Source: Massilia arenae
GTDB taxonomy: Bacteria > Pseudomonadota > Gammaproteobacteria > Burkholderiales > Burkholderiaceae_D
Assembly (NCBI RefSeq): GCF_008014745.1
Contig: NZ_VPFD01000015.1
Span: 221,113 to 285,112 of the forward strand
Direction of reading: 5' to 3'
Length of the DNA: 64,000 bases
Below the pieces are notes generated by a model. That model did no database searches, had not been told where the DNA came from, and saw only the letters and a list, made by a program, of their open reading frames with translations. A program made the translations under genes and the position numbers. Shown here piece by piece: positions 52,652 through 62,816 of this stretch. Position 1 is the stretch's first letter; each line of letters begins with the position of its first letter.

Positions 52652-54258
52652 TTCTTCTCCTGGGGTTTGCCGCGGATGATCGACTGCGGATTACGTTCGA
52701 GGTAGTCGGCCAGTGCATTGAGCTTGGCCATCGTGTCCGTCACTTCCTGCAGTGCCTGGCGCAGGTCGGACTGCAGCGGCGAATCCTGGGCCAGCAGGTT
52801 CTCGGCGCGCGCAAAAGTACCTTTAGCGGCGGTCAGCGTACCCGTCATCTCCGGCAGCACCTCGCCTTCGAGGCGCGACAAGGTCGCATTCGCCTGCGCC
52901 AGCGTGCGGTTCAGGTTATTGCCGATCTCGTCGAACGGCACCTTGTCCAGCTTGTTGGCGATGCGCGCCACCTGGCTTTGCAGCTCATCGAGCTGGCCCG
53001 GCACGGTCGGCAGCACCACCAGCTCGCCCTGCTGGCCGATCGTGGCCTTGGCCGCGTTGGGGAAGAAATCGAGCGCCACGTACAGCTGGCCGGTGAGGAT
53101 GTTCCCGTTGCGCAGCTGCGCGCGCAGGCCACGGCCCACCATCATGCCCATCATGTCCTTGCCCTCGCGGCCCTGGTTCAGGGCGTTCATGAAGTCCTGG
53201 CCCAGGCGGCCCGGGTACATATCGATCGTCACCGGCATATTGAAGCGGCGCCGCTCGCGGTCCCATTCGATGCCCACGCTGCGCACCTCGCCCAGCGCCA
53301 CGCCACGAAAGTCGACCGGCGCGCCCGGCGTCAGGCCGCGCAGCGTCTGGTCGAAGTACAGCACCGCGCTGGTGGCCGGGCCGTCGGGCGGACGCAGGGC
53401 CGCGGCGCGGTCTTCGGCCAGGCGGTAGCGGCTGCCCGCAGGGGCTGGCGCGGCCGGCTTCTTGCCGTCGGTCGATTCAAAGGCGATGCCGCCGGTGGCC
53501 AGCGCCGCCAGCGACTGGGTGTTCAGTTTCAGGCCGCTCGCGTCCAGGCGCAGGTCGACGCCGCTGGCGTGGTACCAGCGCGTGTCCGTGCCGACGAAGC
53601 CGATATACGGATCCTCGACGAACACCGACATGTCGATGCCCTGGCCGGCCTTGTCCAGTTCGACCTTGGCCACCTGGCCGACGCGCACGCGCCGGAAGAA
53701 GACCGGAGAACCGGGCGCCACCGAGCCCAGGGTATCGGCGTGCAGCAGGTATTCGCGGCCCTTCAGGCCGATCGGGATCGGCGGCGCCGTCTCCAGCCCG
53801 GTGAAGGCATTGCTGGAATCTTCGGACGTACCCGGCGCGGCGCCGATATAGGGACCGGACAGCAAGGTGCCGAGTCCCGACACGCCGCTGGCGCCGATCT
53901 GGGGCCGCACCACCCAGAAGCGCGAATCCTTCGCCGTGAAGCGGCCGGCCTCCTTGGCCATCTCGATCTTGGCCACCACCCGGTTGCCGTCATCGGCCAG
54001 CGTCACCGACACCACGCGGCCGATGTCGACGTCCTTGTACTTGACCCGGGTCGTGTTCGCCTCCAGCCCTTCGCCGGTGGCGAAATACACGTACACCGTG
54101 GGTCCCTTGTTGGTTACCCATTGGACCACCTGCCAGGCGCCGATGAGGGCCGCCAGCAGCGGGATCAGCCAGATCAGCGACGGCAGCCAGCGGCTCGGGC
54201 GGTCGACGTCGGGCGAGGCGGGCCCCTGCGGCGGTCGTGCGCCGTCCGGTTCAGACAT
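52648..54258 (-). CDS. pqiB: PqiB, MCE-domain intermembrane transport protein
   Basis: This 536-residue protein has one N-terminal membrane helix (LIWLIPLLAALIGAWQVV, residues ~28-45) and three MCE domains in series (beginning about residues 45, 160 and 285, with GPTVYVYF, GREYLLHADTLGSVAPGSPV and TSAVLYFDQTLRGLTPGAPVDFRG), then a coiled-coil C-terminus (LDELQSQVARIANKLDKV). PqiB forms a tube between inner and outer membranes for lipid movement. The ATG at 54258 has GGAG 6 bp upstream and overlaps the end of pqiA by 8 bp. Confidence 0.93.
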   Translation of the reverse strand: MSEPDGARPPQGPASPDVDRPSRWLPSLIWLIPLLAALIGAWQVVQWVTNKGPTVYVYFATGEGLEANTTRVKYKDVDIGRVVSVTLADDGNRVVAKIEMAKEAGRFTAKDSRFWVVRPQIGASGVSGLGTLLSGPYIGAAPGTSEDSSNAFTGLETAPPIPIGLKGREYLLHADTLGSVAPGSPVFFRRVRVGQVAKVELDKAGQGIDMSVFVEDPYIGFVGTDTRWYHASGVDLRLDASGLKLNTQSLAALATGGIAFESTDGKKPAAPAPAGSRYRLAEDRAAALRPPDGPATSAVLYFDQTLRGLTPGAPVDFRGVALGEVRSVGIEWDRERRRFNMPVTIDMYPGRLGQDFMNALNQGREGKDMMGMMVGRGLRAQLRNGNILTGQLYVALDFFPNAAKATIGQQGELVVLPTVPGQLDELQSQVARIANKLDKVPFDEIGNNLNRTLAQANATLSRLEGEVLPEMTGTLTAAKGTFARAENLLAQDSPLQSDLRQALQEVTDTMAKLNALADYLERNPQSIIRGKPQEKK

Positions 54259-55537
54259 GTCGTTCTCCATTCGATTCAATAGGGTCCCAGATCAGGCGCG
54301 GGTCGAACTGGTGCGAGGCGACCATGGTCAGGATCACCACGCAGCCGAAAGCGATCGCGCCGGGGCCGGCGGTGATCGTGGCCAGCGCATCGAAGCGCAC
54401 CAGGGCCACGGTCAGCGCGACCACGAAAATATCGAGCATCGACCAGCGGCCGACGAATTCCACCACCCGGTAGGCGCGGGTGCGCGCCAGCGGCGCGGCG
54501 CGCGAGCGCAGCTGGGCGGTGGCGTTGAGCCAGGCCAGCGCCACCAGCTTCGACACCGGCACAACCACGCTGGCGACGAAGATGATGATGGCCAGTCCCG
54601 GCGAGCCGGTGTTCCAGAACAGCACCACCCCGCTCATGATGGTGTCGCCCTCGGTGCCGCCGCCGATCATGCGCGAGTACATCACGGGCAGCAGGTTGGC
54701 GGGTACGTAGAGCAGCGTGGCCGCGGCCAGCATCACCCAGGTCCAGCCGATGCTGTTCGGGATCCGCCGATGCAACGCTGCGCCGCAGCGGCGGCAGTGA
54801 CAGGCGCCATCCTTCGAGCGCTGCCAGGGGTAGCCGTTGACCAGGCCGCAGGCACGGCAAGTCAGGAGCGTGTCCGGCGCGTGGGCCACGGCGACTGCCC
54901 CGGCGCCTTGCGGCGGGCGCGGCGCCAGGCGGTCGGCCAGCTCCCACAACGCCTTGGGTTCGTAGCGCATCACGAGCGCGCACAGGATGGTGAGCACACC
55001 GAAGGCGAACAGCCCCGGATGCGGCACGACCCGTGCCAGGCTGGTCATCTTGATGACCGTGATCAGGATGCCGATCATCAGCACCTCGGTCATGGCCCAG
55101 TGGCGTGCGCCCTGGACCACCCGCAGCACGAGATGAAAGCCGGGAACGCGGCGGCCGCGACGCAGGCCGATGGCGACGTACAGCAGCGCGCCCAGTTCCA
55201 GCCCCGGAAAGACGACGGCGCATAACAGCACCATGGCCGCGACCACCTGCATCCCGGCGTTCCACAGCACGCCTACCGCCTGCAGCAGGGTCGCGCCGGT
55301 CGCCATGCCGCCCAGTTCGAGCGTGACGATCGGGAAGCTCTGGGCCAGCAGGTAGACCAGCAAGGCGCCCAGGGTCAGCGCCACCAGCGAGTCGGCGCGG
55401 CGCAGCGGTCCGCCGGCATGCCAGCGGTACAACTCGTGGCGGCAGCGCGTGCAGCGCGCGCGCTCGCACGAGTTCAGCGGCTCCCGGTGGTACAGGCAAC
55501 CGCAGTCATGACAGCCGATCAGATGCTCCACGCTCAA
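54251..55537 (-). CDS. pqiA: PqiA, inner-membrane partner of PqiB
   Basis: This 428-residue inner-membrane protein has two repeats, each starting with a zinc ribbon (CHDCGCLYHRE...CTRCRHELYR; CRACGLVNGYP...CHCRRCGAALHRR) followed by four helices. This is the standard PqiA architecture. The start is a TTG at 55535-55537 with GGAGA before it; a GTG two codons on is an alternative. A -10 box CATAAT with a weak -35 lies about 60 bp upstream. It is first in the pqiABC operon, which moves lipids and protects the envelope. Confidence 0.92.
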   Translation of the reverse strand: MSVEHLIGCHDCGCLYHREPLNSCERARCTRCRHELYRWHAGGPLRRADSLVALTLGALLVYLLAQSFPIVTLELGGMATGATLLQAVGVLWNAGMQVVAAMVLLCAVVFPGLELGALLYVAIGLRRGRRVPGFHLVLRVVQGARHWAMTEVLMIGILITVIKMTSLARVVPHPGLFAFGVLTILCALVMRYEPKALWELADRLAPRPPQGAGAVAVAHAPDTLLTCRACGLVNGYPWQRSKDGACHCRRCGAALHRRIPNSIGWTWVMLAAATLLYVPANLLPVMYSRMIGGGTEGDTIMSGVVLFWNTGSPGLAIIIFVASVVVPVSKLVALAWLNATAQLRSRAAPLARTRAYRVVEFVGRWSMLDIFVVALTVALVRFDALATITAGPGAIAFGCVVILTMVASHQFDPRLIWDPIESNGERHV

Positions 55538-55637
55538 TCGTTCTCCTCGCTCTGCTACATTAGTGCTTTCACACTATGTATTATGACCGGAAGCAATTGA
55601 GCGTGTCTTTTCGATCGAATCGCGTGCTTTCCGATGG

Positions 55638-56495
55638 TCAGAAGCGGACCTTGACGAAGGCCGACGGTCCCTTCAGCTTCAGGTCGAGGTCGGCGGTGCG
55701 GTCGCCGTTGCGGTGCAGGTCGATCTTCTGGACGTTGTAGTCGAGCACCAGGCCGACGTTCTTGTGCGGGAACCATTCGACGCCGACGGCGCCGTTCCAG
55801 ATATGGCCCTCGACCGTGCCGCCATTCTTCTTGATGTCCGAGGCCTCGGCGTAGAAGCGCCATTGCTCGTTCATCTGGTGGCGCCATGCCAGCTCGACGG
55901 TTGGCGCCCAGACGCTGTCGCTGCCCGAGGCCGAACCGCTGAACGAGTAGTTCTCGACCGGATTCGAAGCGGAGAGGTTGGCCTCGGCCGAACCGGAGAT
56001 CTTGGCGCGCAGGTAGGCCGCGCCCAGGCCGACGCCGAAGGCGTTCTTTTCCTTGCCCATCCACCATTTGTAGGCGAAGCGTGCCATTTCCAGGCGCAGG
56101 TCGGCGTCGGCGCTGATGGTGCCGGCAACCGGACGGCCTTCGTAGACCGTGTCGCCGCTGGCGGTGCCGGCCCAGTCTTCGTCGAAACGGAAATAATCGA
56201 ACGACAGGCCATGGCTGTCGCCGATCAGCATCTCGGCCTTCACGCGTGGCAGGGTGACGTCGTCGATTTTCTCGTCCGGCGTGTCGACGCGGCCGTAGCG
56301 GGTGTCGCCGCCCAGGTGGATCTTCGGCTCGGCATAGAAGGCGCCAGCCGAGATGCTCATGCGGTCGAGGGCAGGCGACTGCTGGGCCTGGGCCATGCCG
56401 GCGCTAGCGGCGCCCAGCAGGATCGCGCCCTTCAGCGCTGTGACGAGGGTGGTGTGGACGGTGGACAGGGCGGTGCGCGACGCGGTGCGGGACAT
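55638..56495 (-). CDS. Outer-membrane beta-barrel protein of unknown role
   Basis: This 285-residue exported protein starts at 56495 (GGAG well spaced); a longer frame lacks a ribosome site. The signal peptide runs to about residue 38 (SAGMAQAQQ). The mature part is a run of amphipathic strands (AGAFYAEPKIHLGGDTRYG, LSFDYFRFDED, EMARFAYKWWMG, VGLVLDYNVQKIDL) ending in FVKVRF, the usual terminal signal for barrel insertion. It resembles OmpW/opacity-type barrels of 8-10 strands. No partner gene is evident. Confidence 0.75.
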   Translation of the reverse strand: MSRTASRTALSTVHTTLVTALKGAILLGAASAGMAQAQQSPALDRMSISAGAFYAEPKIHLGGDTRYGRVDTPDEKIDDVTLPRVKAEMLIGDSHGLSFDYFRFDEDWAGTASGDTVYEGRPVAGTISADADLRLEMARFAYKWWMGKEKNAFGVGLGAAYLRAKISGSAEANLSASNPVENYSFSGSASGSDSVWAPTVELAWRHQMNEQWRFYAEASDIKKNGGTVEGHIWNGAVGVEWFPHKNVGLVLDYNVQKIDLHRNGDRTADLDLKLKGPSAFVKVRF

Positions 56496-56739
56496 GGAGC
56501 TCTCCGATAAAGAATGTTGTTCAAATGCCCGCCAGACTATGTCTTGACGCGGCGACATTTATTATCGCAAGATGTCATTTAAACAATGCGCACGATTGAA
56601 CTGACTTTGTGGTCAGCAAGCGACACTTCACCAAGAGTCGAAACATATGTTAGCTGGCGCACCGCGCCGCGCAAATGGTCGCCGTATGGGCGATGGCATG
56701 GTTTATCATCAAGCAACATCAACTACTTCCACCGCGCCG

Positions 56740-57810
56740 ATGAAGCAATACACGCTGCCGCAGAACTCATTCCTCCTGCTACTGGCGATCGTCACGATCG
56801 CTTTCATCTGGGTGCTGCTGCCCTATTCCGGGGCCGTGTTCTGGGGCGTGGTGTTCGCCATCCTGTTCGCGCCGTTGCAATCGCGCCTGCTGCGCGTGAC
56901 CAAGGGGCGGCCGACGGTCGCCGCCCTGCTGTCGCTGCTGGTGATCATTCTGATGGTGCTGTTTCCGCTGGCCCTTATCACCTCGTCGCTGATCAATGAG
57001 GTCACCGTCATCTACGCCCGCGTCAGCGCCGGCGAAGTTAATTTTGCCTCTTACTTCAACCTCGTCATCCGCGCCTTGCCGGATTGGGCGATCTCACTGC
57101 TCGAGCGTTTCGAGCTGACCAACCTGGCGTCGCTGCAGGACAAGATCACCGAAGGCGCGGCCCAGATCAGCCAGGCCACGGCCCACTACGCCCTCAATAT
57201 CGGCCGCAACACGCTGGACTTCGTGGTCAGCATGACCATCATGCTGTACCTGCTGTTCTTCCTGCTGCGCGACGGCCGCATCCTGGCGGCGCGCATCCAG
57301 CGCGCGGTGCCCCTGTCGGTCGAGTACAAGGGCCGCCTGTTCCAGAATTTCACCACGGTGATCCGGGCCACGGTCAAGGGTAATGTGCTGGTGGCGATGG
57401 CCCAGGGCGCGCTGGGCGGCCTGATCTTCTGGGCGCTGGACGTCAGCGGCGCGCTGCTGTGGGGCGTGGTGATGGCCTTCCTGTCGCTGCTGCCTGCCGT
57501 CGGCGCGGCCCTGGTGTGGGGGCCGGTGGCAGTGTATTTCCTGGCGACCGGCGATATCTGGCAGGGCGTGGTGCTGGCCGCCTACGGCGTGCTGGTGATC
57601 GGCCTGGTCGACAATATCCTGCGCCCGATCCTGGTGGGCAAGGACACCAAATTGCCGGATTACGTGATCCTGCTCTCGACGCTGGGCGGCATGGCCTTGT
57701 TCGGGTTGAACGGCTTTGTCATCGGCCCGGTGATCGCGGCGCTGTTCATCGCGGCCTGGGACCTGTTCTCGCGGGCGGATGAATTCCACGAGCCGTCCGA
57801 ACCCCAATAA
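56740..57810 (+). CDS. AI-2E family transporter (PerM/TqsA-like)
   Basis: This membrane protein of about 356 residues has eight hydrophobic segments: three at the N-terminus (FLLLLAIVTIAFIWVLLPYSGAVF, ALLSLLVIILMVLFPLALITS), then a soluble helical stretch, then LDFVVSMTIMLYLLFFLLRDG, GVVMAFLSLLPAVGAALVW and GNGFVIGPVI-like motifs at the end. Family members export small molecules or act as antiporters; the AI-2 name does not prove the substrate. The start is uncertain: the ATG at 56740 begins the conserved part, and in-frame ATGs at 56698, 56686 and 56647 lack good ribosome sites. Confidence 0.82.
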   Translation: MKQYTLPQNSFLLLLAIVTIAFIWVLLPYSGAVFWGVVFAILFAPLQSRLLRVTKGRPTVAALLSLLVIILMVLFPLALITSSLINEVTVIYARVSAGEVNFASYFNLVIRALPDWAISLLERFELTNLASLQDKITEGAAQISQATAHYALNIGRNTLDFVVSMTIMLYLLFFLLRDGRILAARIQRAVPLSVEYKGRLFQNFTTVIRATVKGNVLVAMAQGALGGLIFWALDVSGALLWGVVMAFLSLLPAVGAALVWGPVAVYFLATGDIWQGVVLAAYGVLVIGLVDNILRPILVGKDTKLPDYVILLSTLGGMALFGLNGFVIGPVIAALFIAAWDLFSRADEFHEPSEPQ

Positions 57811-57812
57811 GC

Positions 57813-57838
57813 AAAACGCCCCGCTCGAGGCGGGGCGT
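57813..57838 (-). terminator. Shared hairpin between transporter and small-protein genes
   Basis: ACGCCCCGC (57816-57824) and GCGGGGCGT (57830-57838) with a TCGAG loop. On the minus strand TTTT follows, so it terminates the small-protein gene; it may also stop the converging transporter transcript. Confidence 0.75.
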
Positions 57839-57859
57839 CGTCAACCTGGCGCAGCGCGA

Positions 57860-58075
57860 TTACTTCGCTTGCGCGTGCGCTTCCAGGCGGCGGGCGACGG
57901 CCGGCGAGACGGCATCGGCGCCGCGGGTCATGCGGTACAGGGCCCAGACGTCGCCAGCATCGGCGCTGCGGGCGACGGCGCCAGGAGCAGCTTTCGCGCG
58001 CACGAAGTTGGCGAGGGTGTCGGCGAAAGCAGACAGTTGGGCAGCGAAACTTGGGCGGAGCGACAGGGTGGACAT
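57860..58075 (-). CDS. Small protein of unknown function (71 residues)
   Basis: This frame starts with ATG after GAAAGAGAAG and ends just before a terminator, so it looks like a real single gene. The sequence (MSTLSLRPSFAAQLSAFADT at the start; DVWALYRMTRGADAVSPAVA later) suggests two amphipathic helices and no signal peptide. I do not recognise the family. A cytoplasmic helical protein is the most that can be said. Confidence 0.65.
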   Translation of the reverse strand: MSTLSLRPSFAAQLSAFADTLANFVRAKAAPGAVARSADAGDVWALYRMTRGADAVSPAVARRLEAHAQAK

Positions 58076-58254
58076 GATCTTCTCTTTCGTGTGTGATCTG
58101 GTATGCCCTTAGTATGCGCCCTCCAAGATAGAAATCAAATTGCGATCCATGATGTTCGCCATTCACAAATCAACTATCTCGGAATGCGCCAGACATACGA
58201 TTTGTGTATGCCACTCATCGCCCTATGACGCCCGCCCCGCTGTTGCCGGATCGA

Positions 58255-59184
58255 TCAGCCGATAACCTTCCCGACCGAGCGCATGATCTGCAACACCGCC
58301 GGCCCCAGCAGCACGACCAGCAGCGCCGGGAAGATGCAGAAGATCAGCGGGAACAACAGCTTGGTCGCGATTTTCGCGGCCGTCTCTTCGATCAGCTGGC
58401 GGCGGCGCGTGCGCAGTTGATCCGACTGCACGCGCAGCGCGGTGCCGATGCTGGTGCCGAAACGCTCGGCCTGGATCAGCATCTTGGCCAGCGCGTCGAC
58501 GTCTTCGACACCGGTGCGCAGGGCCAGGTTGCGCAGTGCTTTTTCCTTGCTGCTGCCGGCGCGCAGTTCGAGCGTCACCAGTTGCAGTTCCTCGGCCAGC
58601 ACCGGGCTTTTCAGGCCGATTTCGCTGCCGACCCGCGCCAGCGCGGCATCCATCGCCAGGCCCGCCTCGACGCAGACCGTCATCAGGTCCAGCGCATCCG
58701 GGAAGCTTTCGAAGATCTCGCGCTGGCGGTTGGCGATGCGGCGCTTGAGGGCGATGTCCGGCACGTAGTAGCCGATGGCAGCCGCCCCCACCAGATACAG
58801 GAAGGTCAGTGCAAGCGGCCGCTCGTTATGATGCGGCAGCGCGATATACACCAGCAGCGGCAGGCCGATCGTCAGCGCGGTCTTGCCGGCGTGGAACAGG
58901 CCCGGCACCGACGGCGAGCGCCAGCCGGCGTTGATGAAGCGCAGGCGCACCGGCGAGGTTTCCCAGCCGTCGGCCGGCACCGACAGCTTGGCCAGCGGCT
59001 CGGCCAGGCGCGCCAGGCGTTCGCGCCAGCCGTCGGTACGGCTGACCCTGGCCACGTCGCGCTCGTCGAGCGCCGCCAGGCGGGCTTTCACGGGATCGCG
59101 CGTCAGCAGCAGCATGGCCGCCACGGCCACGCCGAAGACCAGCACGAACATCGCCGCCAGCATCACGATTTGAGGCATCGTCAT
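58255..59184 (-). CDS. tadC: Tad pilus inner-membrane protein TadC
   Basis: This 309-residue type II secretion F-family protein has an N-terminal helix (VMLAAMFVLVFGVAVAAMLLL), paired helices in the middle (LTIGLPLLVYIALP and LVGAAAIGYYVPD) and a final helix (LLFPLIFCIFPALLVVLLGPAVLQI) around a cytoplasmic F domain (FPDALDLMTVCVEAGLAMDAAL). With TadB it forms the platform for Flp pilus assembly. The ATG at 59184 follows AAGGA; longer frames have no support. Last Tad gene in the window, 25 bp after tadB. Confidence 0.9.
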   Translation of the reverse strand: MTMPQIVMLAAMFVLVFGVAVAAMLLLTRDPVKARLAALDERDVARVSRTDGWRERLARLAEPLAKLSVPADGWETSPVRLRFINAGWRSPSVPGLFHAGKTALTIGLPLLVYIALPHHNERPLALTFLYLVGAAAIGYYVPDIALKRRIANRQREIFESFPDALDLMTVCVEAGLAMDAALARVGSEIGLKSPVLAEELQLVTLELRAGSSKEKALRNLALRTGVEDVDALAKMLIQAERFGTSIGTALRVQSDQLRTRRRQLIEETAAKIATKLLFPLIFCIFPALLVVLLGPAVLQIMRSVGKVIG

Positions 59185-59209
59185 AGTCAGAATCCTTGAG
59201 TCTCGATCA

Positions 59210-60184
59210 TTACATACGGATGCGCACGATCTTGCGGATCGCCAGCACACCGAAGGCCATCATGCCCAGCGCCGCGCCGCTGATCTGGCGGCCCACCGGG
59301 TCGTCGATCAGCACGCCCATCGTCGCCGGATTGACCACGAACATCATGGCGCCGGCGCCGAATGGCAGCAGGCACAGCACCCAGGCCGAGATCCGCCCTT
59401 CGGCCGACAGCACGCGCACCTGGCCAGCCAGTTTCTGGCGGTCGCGGATGATGCTGGAAATCGAGGTCAGGAGCTCGGTCAGGTTGCCGCCGCTCTCGCG
59501 CTGGATCAGCACCGCGACCACGAAGTACTGCAAGTCCATGCTGGGCACGCGCTGCGCCAGGTTGTTCAGCGCGTCGGCCATCGAGACGCCGAAATTCACT
59601 TCGTCGAAGGCGATCTTGAATTCTTCGCCCAGCGGCGCCGCCACTTCATCGGTGACCAGCTTCAAGGCGGTCGGGAAGGCGTGGCCGGCGCGCATCGCGC
59701 GGCTCATCATGTCCAGGGCTTCGGGCAGCTGGCGCTCGAAGCGCACCATGCGCGCATCGCGGGCGCGCACCAGGCGCAGCAGCGGCAGGCCGGCCGCGCC
59801 GATCGCGCATCCGAGTACCGCAGGCAGCGGCAGGCGCAGCACCAGGGCCGCCACCAGGCCGACGCCGCAGCAGGCAGCGCACATGGCCAGTAGCGAGGCA
59901 ACCAGTTGCGTGCTGCCGGCCTGCAGCAGCATGCGGTCCAGCCGGCGCACGCCCGGAATGCGGCGCAGCAGCGGCTCCAGCTCGGGATTGCCGGCCAGGC
60001 GGCGCTCCTTGGTGATGGTGACGTCTTCCTGGCGCGTATCGCTCTTGATGACGCCGCGCAGGCGGCGCGCGACGCGCTCGGCCTCGGGGTCGCGGCTGGC
60101 GTGCCAGGCGACGTAGACGCCCCAGACCAGCAGCATGACCGCTGCGAACAGCATCAGGATGAACAGGATGAAGGTGGTGTCCAT
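59210..60184 (-). CDS. tadB: Tad pilus inner-membrane protein TadB
   Basis: This 324-residue F-family platform protein has an N-terminal helix ([21 protein letters not shown]), the F-domain core ([45 protein letters not shown]) and C-terminal helices ([20 protein letters not shown]). It pairs with TadC and the TadA ATPase, encoded 7 bp upstream, to build Flp pili for surface attachment. Confidence 0.92.
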   Translation of the reverse strand: MDTTFILFILMLFAAVMLLVWGVYVAWHASRDPEAERVARRLRGVIKSDTRQEDVTITKERRLAGNPELEPLLRRIPGVRRLDRMLLQAGSTQLVASLLAMCAACCGVGLVAALVLRLPLPAVLGCAIGAAGLPLLRLVRARDARMVRFERQLPEALDMMSRAMRAGHAFPTALKLVTDEVAAPLGEEFKIAFDEVNFGVSMADALNNLAQRVPSMDLQYFVVAVLIQRESGGNLTELLTSISSIIRDRQKLAGQVRVLSAEGRISAWVLCLLPFGAGAMMFVVNPATMGVLIDDPVGRQISGAALGMMAFGVLAIRKIVRIRM

Positions 60185-60191
60185 ATCAGGC

Positions 60192-61577
60192 TCAGCGCGG
60201 TTCGAAGATATGCGGCGCCAGGTTCACGCCGAAGGTGCGCAGGCGCTCGGCGAAGTGCGGACGCACGCCGGTGGCGCTCGATTGTCCGATCACGGCGCCG
60301 TCGTCGGCCACGCCGGTCTGGCGGAAGGCGAAGATCTCCTGCATCGTGATCACCTCCCCTTCCATGCCCGTCACTTCCGAGATCGACAGCACCTTGCGCT
60401 TGCCGTCGGTCAGGCGCGACACCTGGACCACCACCCCGACGGCGGACGCGATCTGCTGGCGCATGGCCTTCGGCGGCAGGTTCGGCGCCGCCATGCTGAT
60501 CATGTTTTCGAGGCGCGTCAGGGCGTCGCGCGGGGTGTTGGCGTGGATGGTCGCCATCGAGCCTTCGTGGCCCGTGTTCATGGCGCCCAGCATATCCATC
60601 GCTTCTTCGCCGCGCACCTCGCCCAGGATGATGCGGTCGGGGCGCATCCGCAGCGCGTTCTTGACCAGCGCGCGCTGGCTCACTTCGCCCTTGCCTTCGA
60701 TGTTCGGCGGACGGGTTTCGAGGCGCACCACGTGCGGCTGCTGCAGCTGGAGCTCGGCCGCATCCTCGACCGTCACCACGCGCTCGTAGTGGCTGATGAA
60801 ACCCGAGATCACGTTGAGCATGGTGGTCTTGCCGCTGCCCGTACCGCCCGAGATCAGGATATTGACCTTGGCCTTGCCCAGGCCCTGCAGCACCTCGGCC
60901 ATGTCGGCCGTCATGCTGCCATATGAAACCAGGTCGGCCAGGCGCAGCGGGTCGGCGGAAAAACGCCGGATCGACATCACCGGGCCATCGATCGCCAGCG
61001 GCGGGATGATCGCATTCACGCGCGAGCCATCCGGCAGGCGGGCGTCGACCATCGGACTCGATTCGTCGATGCGGCGGCCCACGCGCGAGACGATCTTGTC
61101 GATGATCTTCATCAGGTGGGCGTCGTCGGTAAAGGTGACGTCGGTCAGCTCCAGCTTGCCGCGCCGCTCGACGTAGACCTGCTTGTGGGTGTTGACCAGG
61201 ATGTCCGACACGCTCGGATCGGCCAGCAGCGGCTCCAGCGGGCCGAAGCCCAGCATCTCGTTCTGGATGTCGCGCGTCAGGGTCTTGCGCTCGGCGTCGT
61301 TGATGACCACCATCTCTTCTTCGAGCAAGCGCTCGACCAGCAGGCGCAGCTCCTGGCGGATCTGGTCCTGGTTCAGGCGCTGCATGCTTTCCAGGTCGAC
61401 GCGGTCGAGCAGCGCCTCGTGGATGCGGGCCTTGAGCTGGTGGTAGGCGCGGTTGTCGATCGGGCCGCCGCGCTGGGCGACCGCGCGCGTGACAGCGCCG
61501 CTGCCAATGCTGGTGCCGGCGCTGCCGCTCATGCTGGCAAGGCGTTCGCGCAGGGAGGATGGTGGCGTCATGTTCAT
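60192..61577 (-). CDS. tadA: Tad pilus assembly ATPase TadA (CpaF)
   Basis: This 461-residue secretion ATPase of the CpaF/VirB11 type powers Flp pilus assembly in the cytoplasm. The Walker [10 protein letters not shown] is near residue 245-253, the Asp box follows ([22 protein letters not shown]), then the Walker B segment [18 protein letters not shown] and the His box ([20 protein letters not shown]). Its length is as usual. tadB follows after 7 bp; tadZ ends 39 bp upstream. Confidence 0.95.
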   Translation of the reverse strand: MNMTPPSSLRERLASMSGSAGTSIGSGAVTRAVAQRGGPIDNRAYHQLKARIHEALLDRVDLESMQRLNQDQIRQELRLLVERLLEEEMVVINDAERKTLTRDIQNEMLGFGPLEPLLADPSVSDILVNTHKQVYVERRGKLELTDVTFTDDAHLMKIIDKIVSRVGRRIDESSPMVDARLPDGSRVNAIIPPLAIDGPVMSIRRFSADPLRLADLVSYGSMTADMAEVLQGLGKAKVNILISGGTGSGKTTMLNVISGFISHYERVVTVEDAAELQLQQPHVVRLETRPPNIEGKGEVSQRALVKNALRMRPDRIILGEVRGEEAMDMLGAMNTGHEGSMATIHANTPRDALTRLENMISMAAPNLPPKAMRQQIASAVGVVVQVSRLTDGKRKVLSISEVTGMEGEVITMQEIFAFRQTGVADDGAVIGQSSATGVRPHFAERLRTFGVNLAPHIFEPR

Positions 61578-61616
61578 CTCGGTTTTTCTCTATCTCGGGC
61601 GACGGTCAGACGTCGG

Positions 61617-62795
61617 TCAGACGTCGGTCTTCCTGCGCTTGAAGAAGCGGGTCATCAGGCTGGCGCCCTGTACCGGCGCGATTTCGCCGGTCAGGCCGCG
61701 CGCCATCGTCATCAGGGCCATGCTCAGCTGGCTGTCGGGCGCCAGGCGCGTGACCGGCACGCCCTGGTTGACCGACCGGGCCGCCGCGTCGTAATGGTTC
61801 GGCATCGTGCGCAGGTGCGTGGTGTCGAACGCCTCTTCGAGGTCCTTCAGCCGGATGTCGCTGTTGTTGTCATGGCGATTGACGATCAGCTCGACCTTGT
61901 CGTTGCCATACTCCAGGTTGCGGAACACCGTCAGCAGGCGCTTGCCGTCGCGGATATAGGGCAAGGTGGTCTGCAACACCGGGTAGATGGTGTCGGCGTG
62001 GTCCAGCGCGCGGATGCTGACCGGGTCCAGGCTGCGGCCGACGTCGAGCACGATGAAGTCGTACTGGCGGCGCGCCAGCTTGATGATGGCGTCGATGTGT
62101 TCGGGCTTGACGTCGCTGGCGTGGGCCGGATCGGACGGCGCCGCCAGCACGCTGAAGTTGGGCGTCACGCTGACCATGCTCGAGGACAGGAAGGACGGAT
62201 CCAGGCGGTGGATCTGCGTCGCGACGTCCGACAGCGTGGCCAGCGGCTTGCTGTCCGAGACGAACAGCGAGGCGTCGCCGAACTGCAGGTTCATGTCGAT
62301 CAGCGCCACGCGCTTGGCGCCGCCGGCGCTCAGGGCGTAGGCCAGGTTGGTGGCGAGGAAGGTCGAGCCGCTGCCGCCCTTGCACGAAATGAAGGCCAGC
62401 ACCCGGCCCTGGGCCGCACCCTGGCTGCCCAGCTTCTCGGCGACGTGGTCGACAGCCGCGACCAGGTCGGCCGGCAGCGGCTTGGCGGCCAGCACTTCGC
62501 GCACCCCGGCGCGCATCGCGCGCAGCAGGAAGTCCTGCGACAGGTCTTCTGACAACACGATGAAGGCCATGCGCGGGAACAGGTGGCCCAGGCGCTCGAG
62601 CTGGTCGAGCTCCCCCTCGTCGGCGCGCGGCGCGTCGACGATCAGGAGGTCGGGCACGGCCTCGTCGGCCATGGTCGACAGGCGCGCGGCGGTGCCGGCG
62701 ATCATGTCGACTTCGTCGCTGCCCGGCCGGGCGCGCAACTGGCGCGACAGCTCGATCAGGTGGCGCTCGTTGCGCGAAAGGACTGCGATCTTCAT
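61617..62795 (-). CDS. tadZ: Tad pilus localisation ATPase TadZ (CpaE)
   Basis: This 392-residue protein has an N-terminal receiver-like domain (about 1-125) and a MinD/ParA-like ATPase domain. The deviant P-loop reads CKGGSGSTFLATNLAYAL (~138-155), where the usual second Lys is Ser, a change seen in many TadZ proteins; the switch region VLDVGRSLDP follows. TadZ places the Tad machine at the cell pole. It lies between the small lipoprotein and tadA. Confidence 0.92.
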   Translation of the reverse strand: MKIAVLSRNERHLIELSRQLRARPGSDEVDMIAGTAARLSTMADEAVPDLLIVDAPRADEGELDQLERLGHLFPRMAFIVLSEDLSQDFLLRAMRAGVREVLAAKPLPADLVAAVDHVAEKLGSQGAAQGRVLAFISCKGGSGSTFLATNLAYALSAGGAKRVALIDMNLQFGDASLFVSDSKPLATLSDVATQIHRLDPSFLSSSMVSVTPNFSVLAAPSDPAHASDVKPEHIDAIIKLARRQYDFIVLDVGRSLDPVSIRALDHADTIYPVLQTTLPYIRDGKRLLTVFRNLEYGNDKVELIVNRHDNNSDIRLKDLEEAFDTTHLRTMPNHYDAAARSVNQGVPVTRLAPDSQLSMALMTMARGLTGEIAPVQGASLMTRFFKRRKTDV

Positions 62796-62816
62796 GGTGG
62801 CTCTCTTGCTGGTCTT

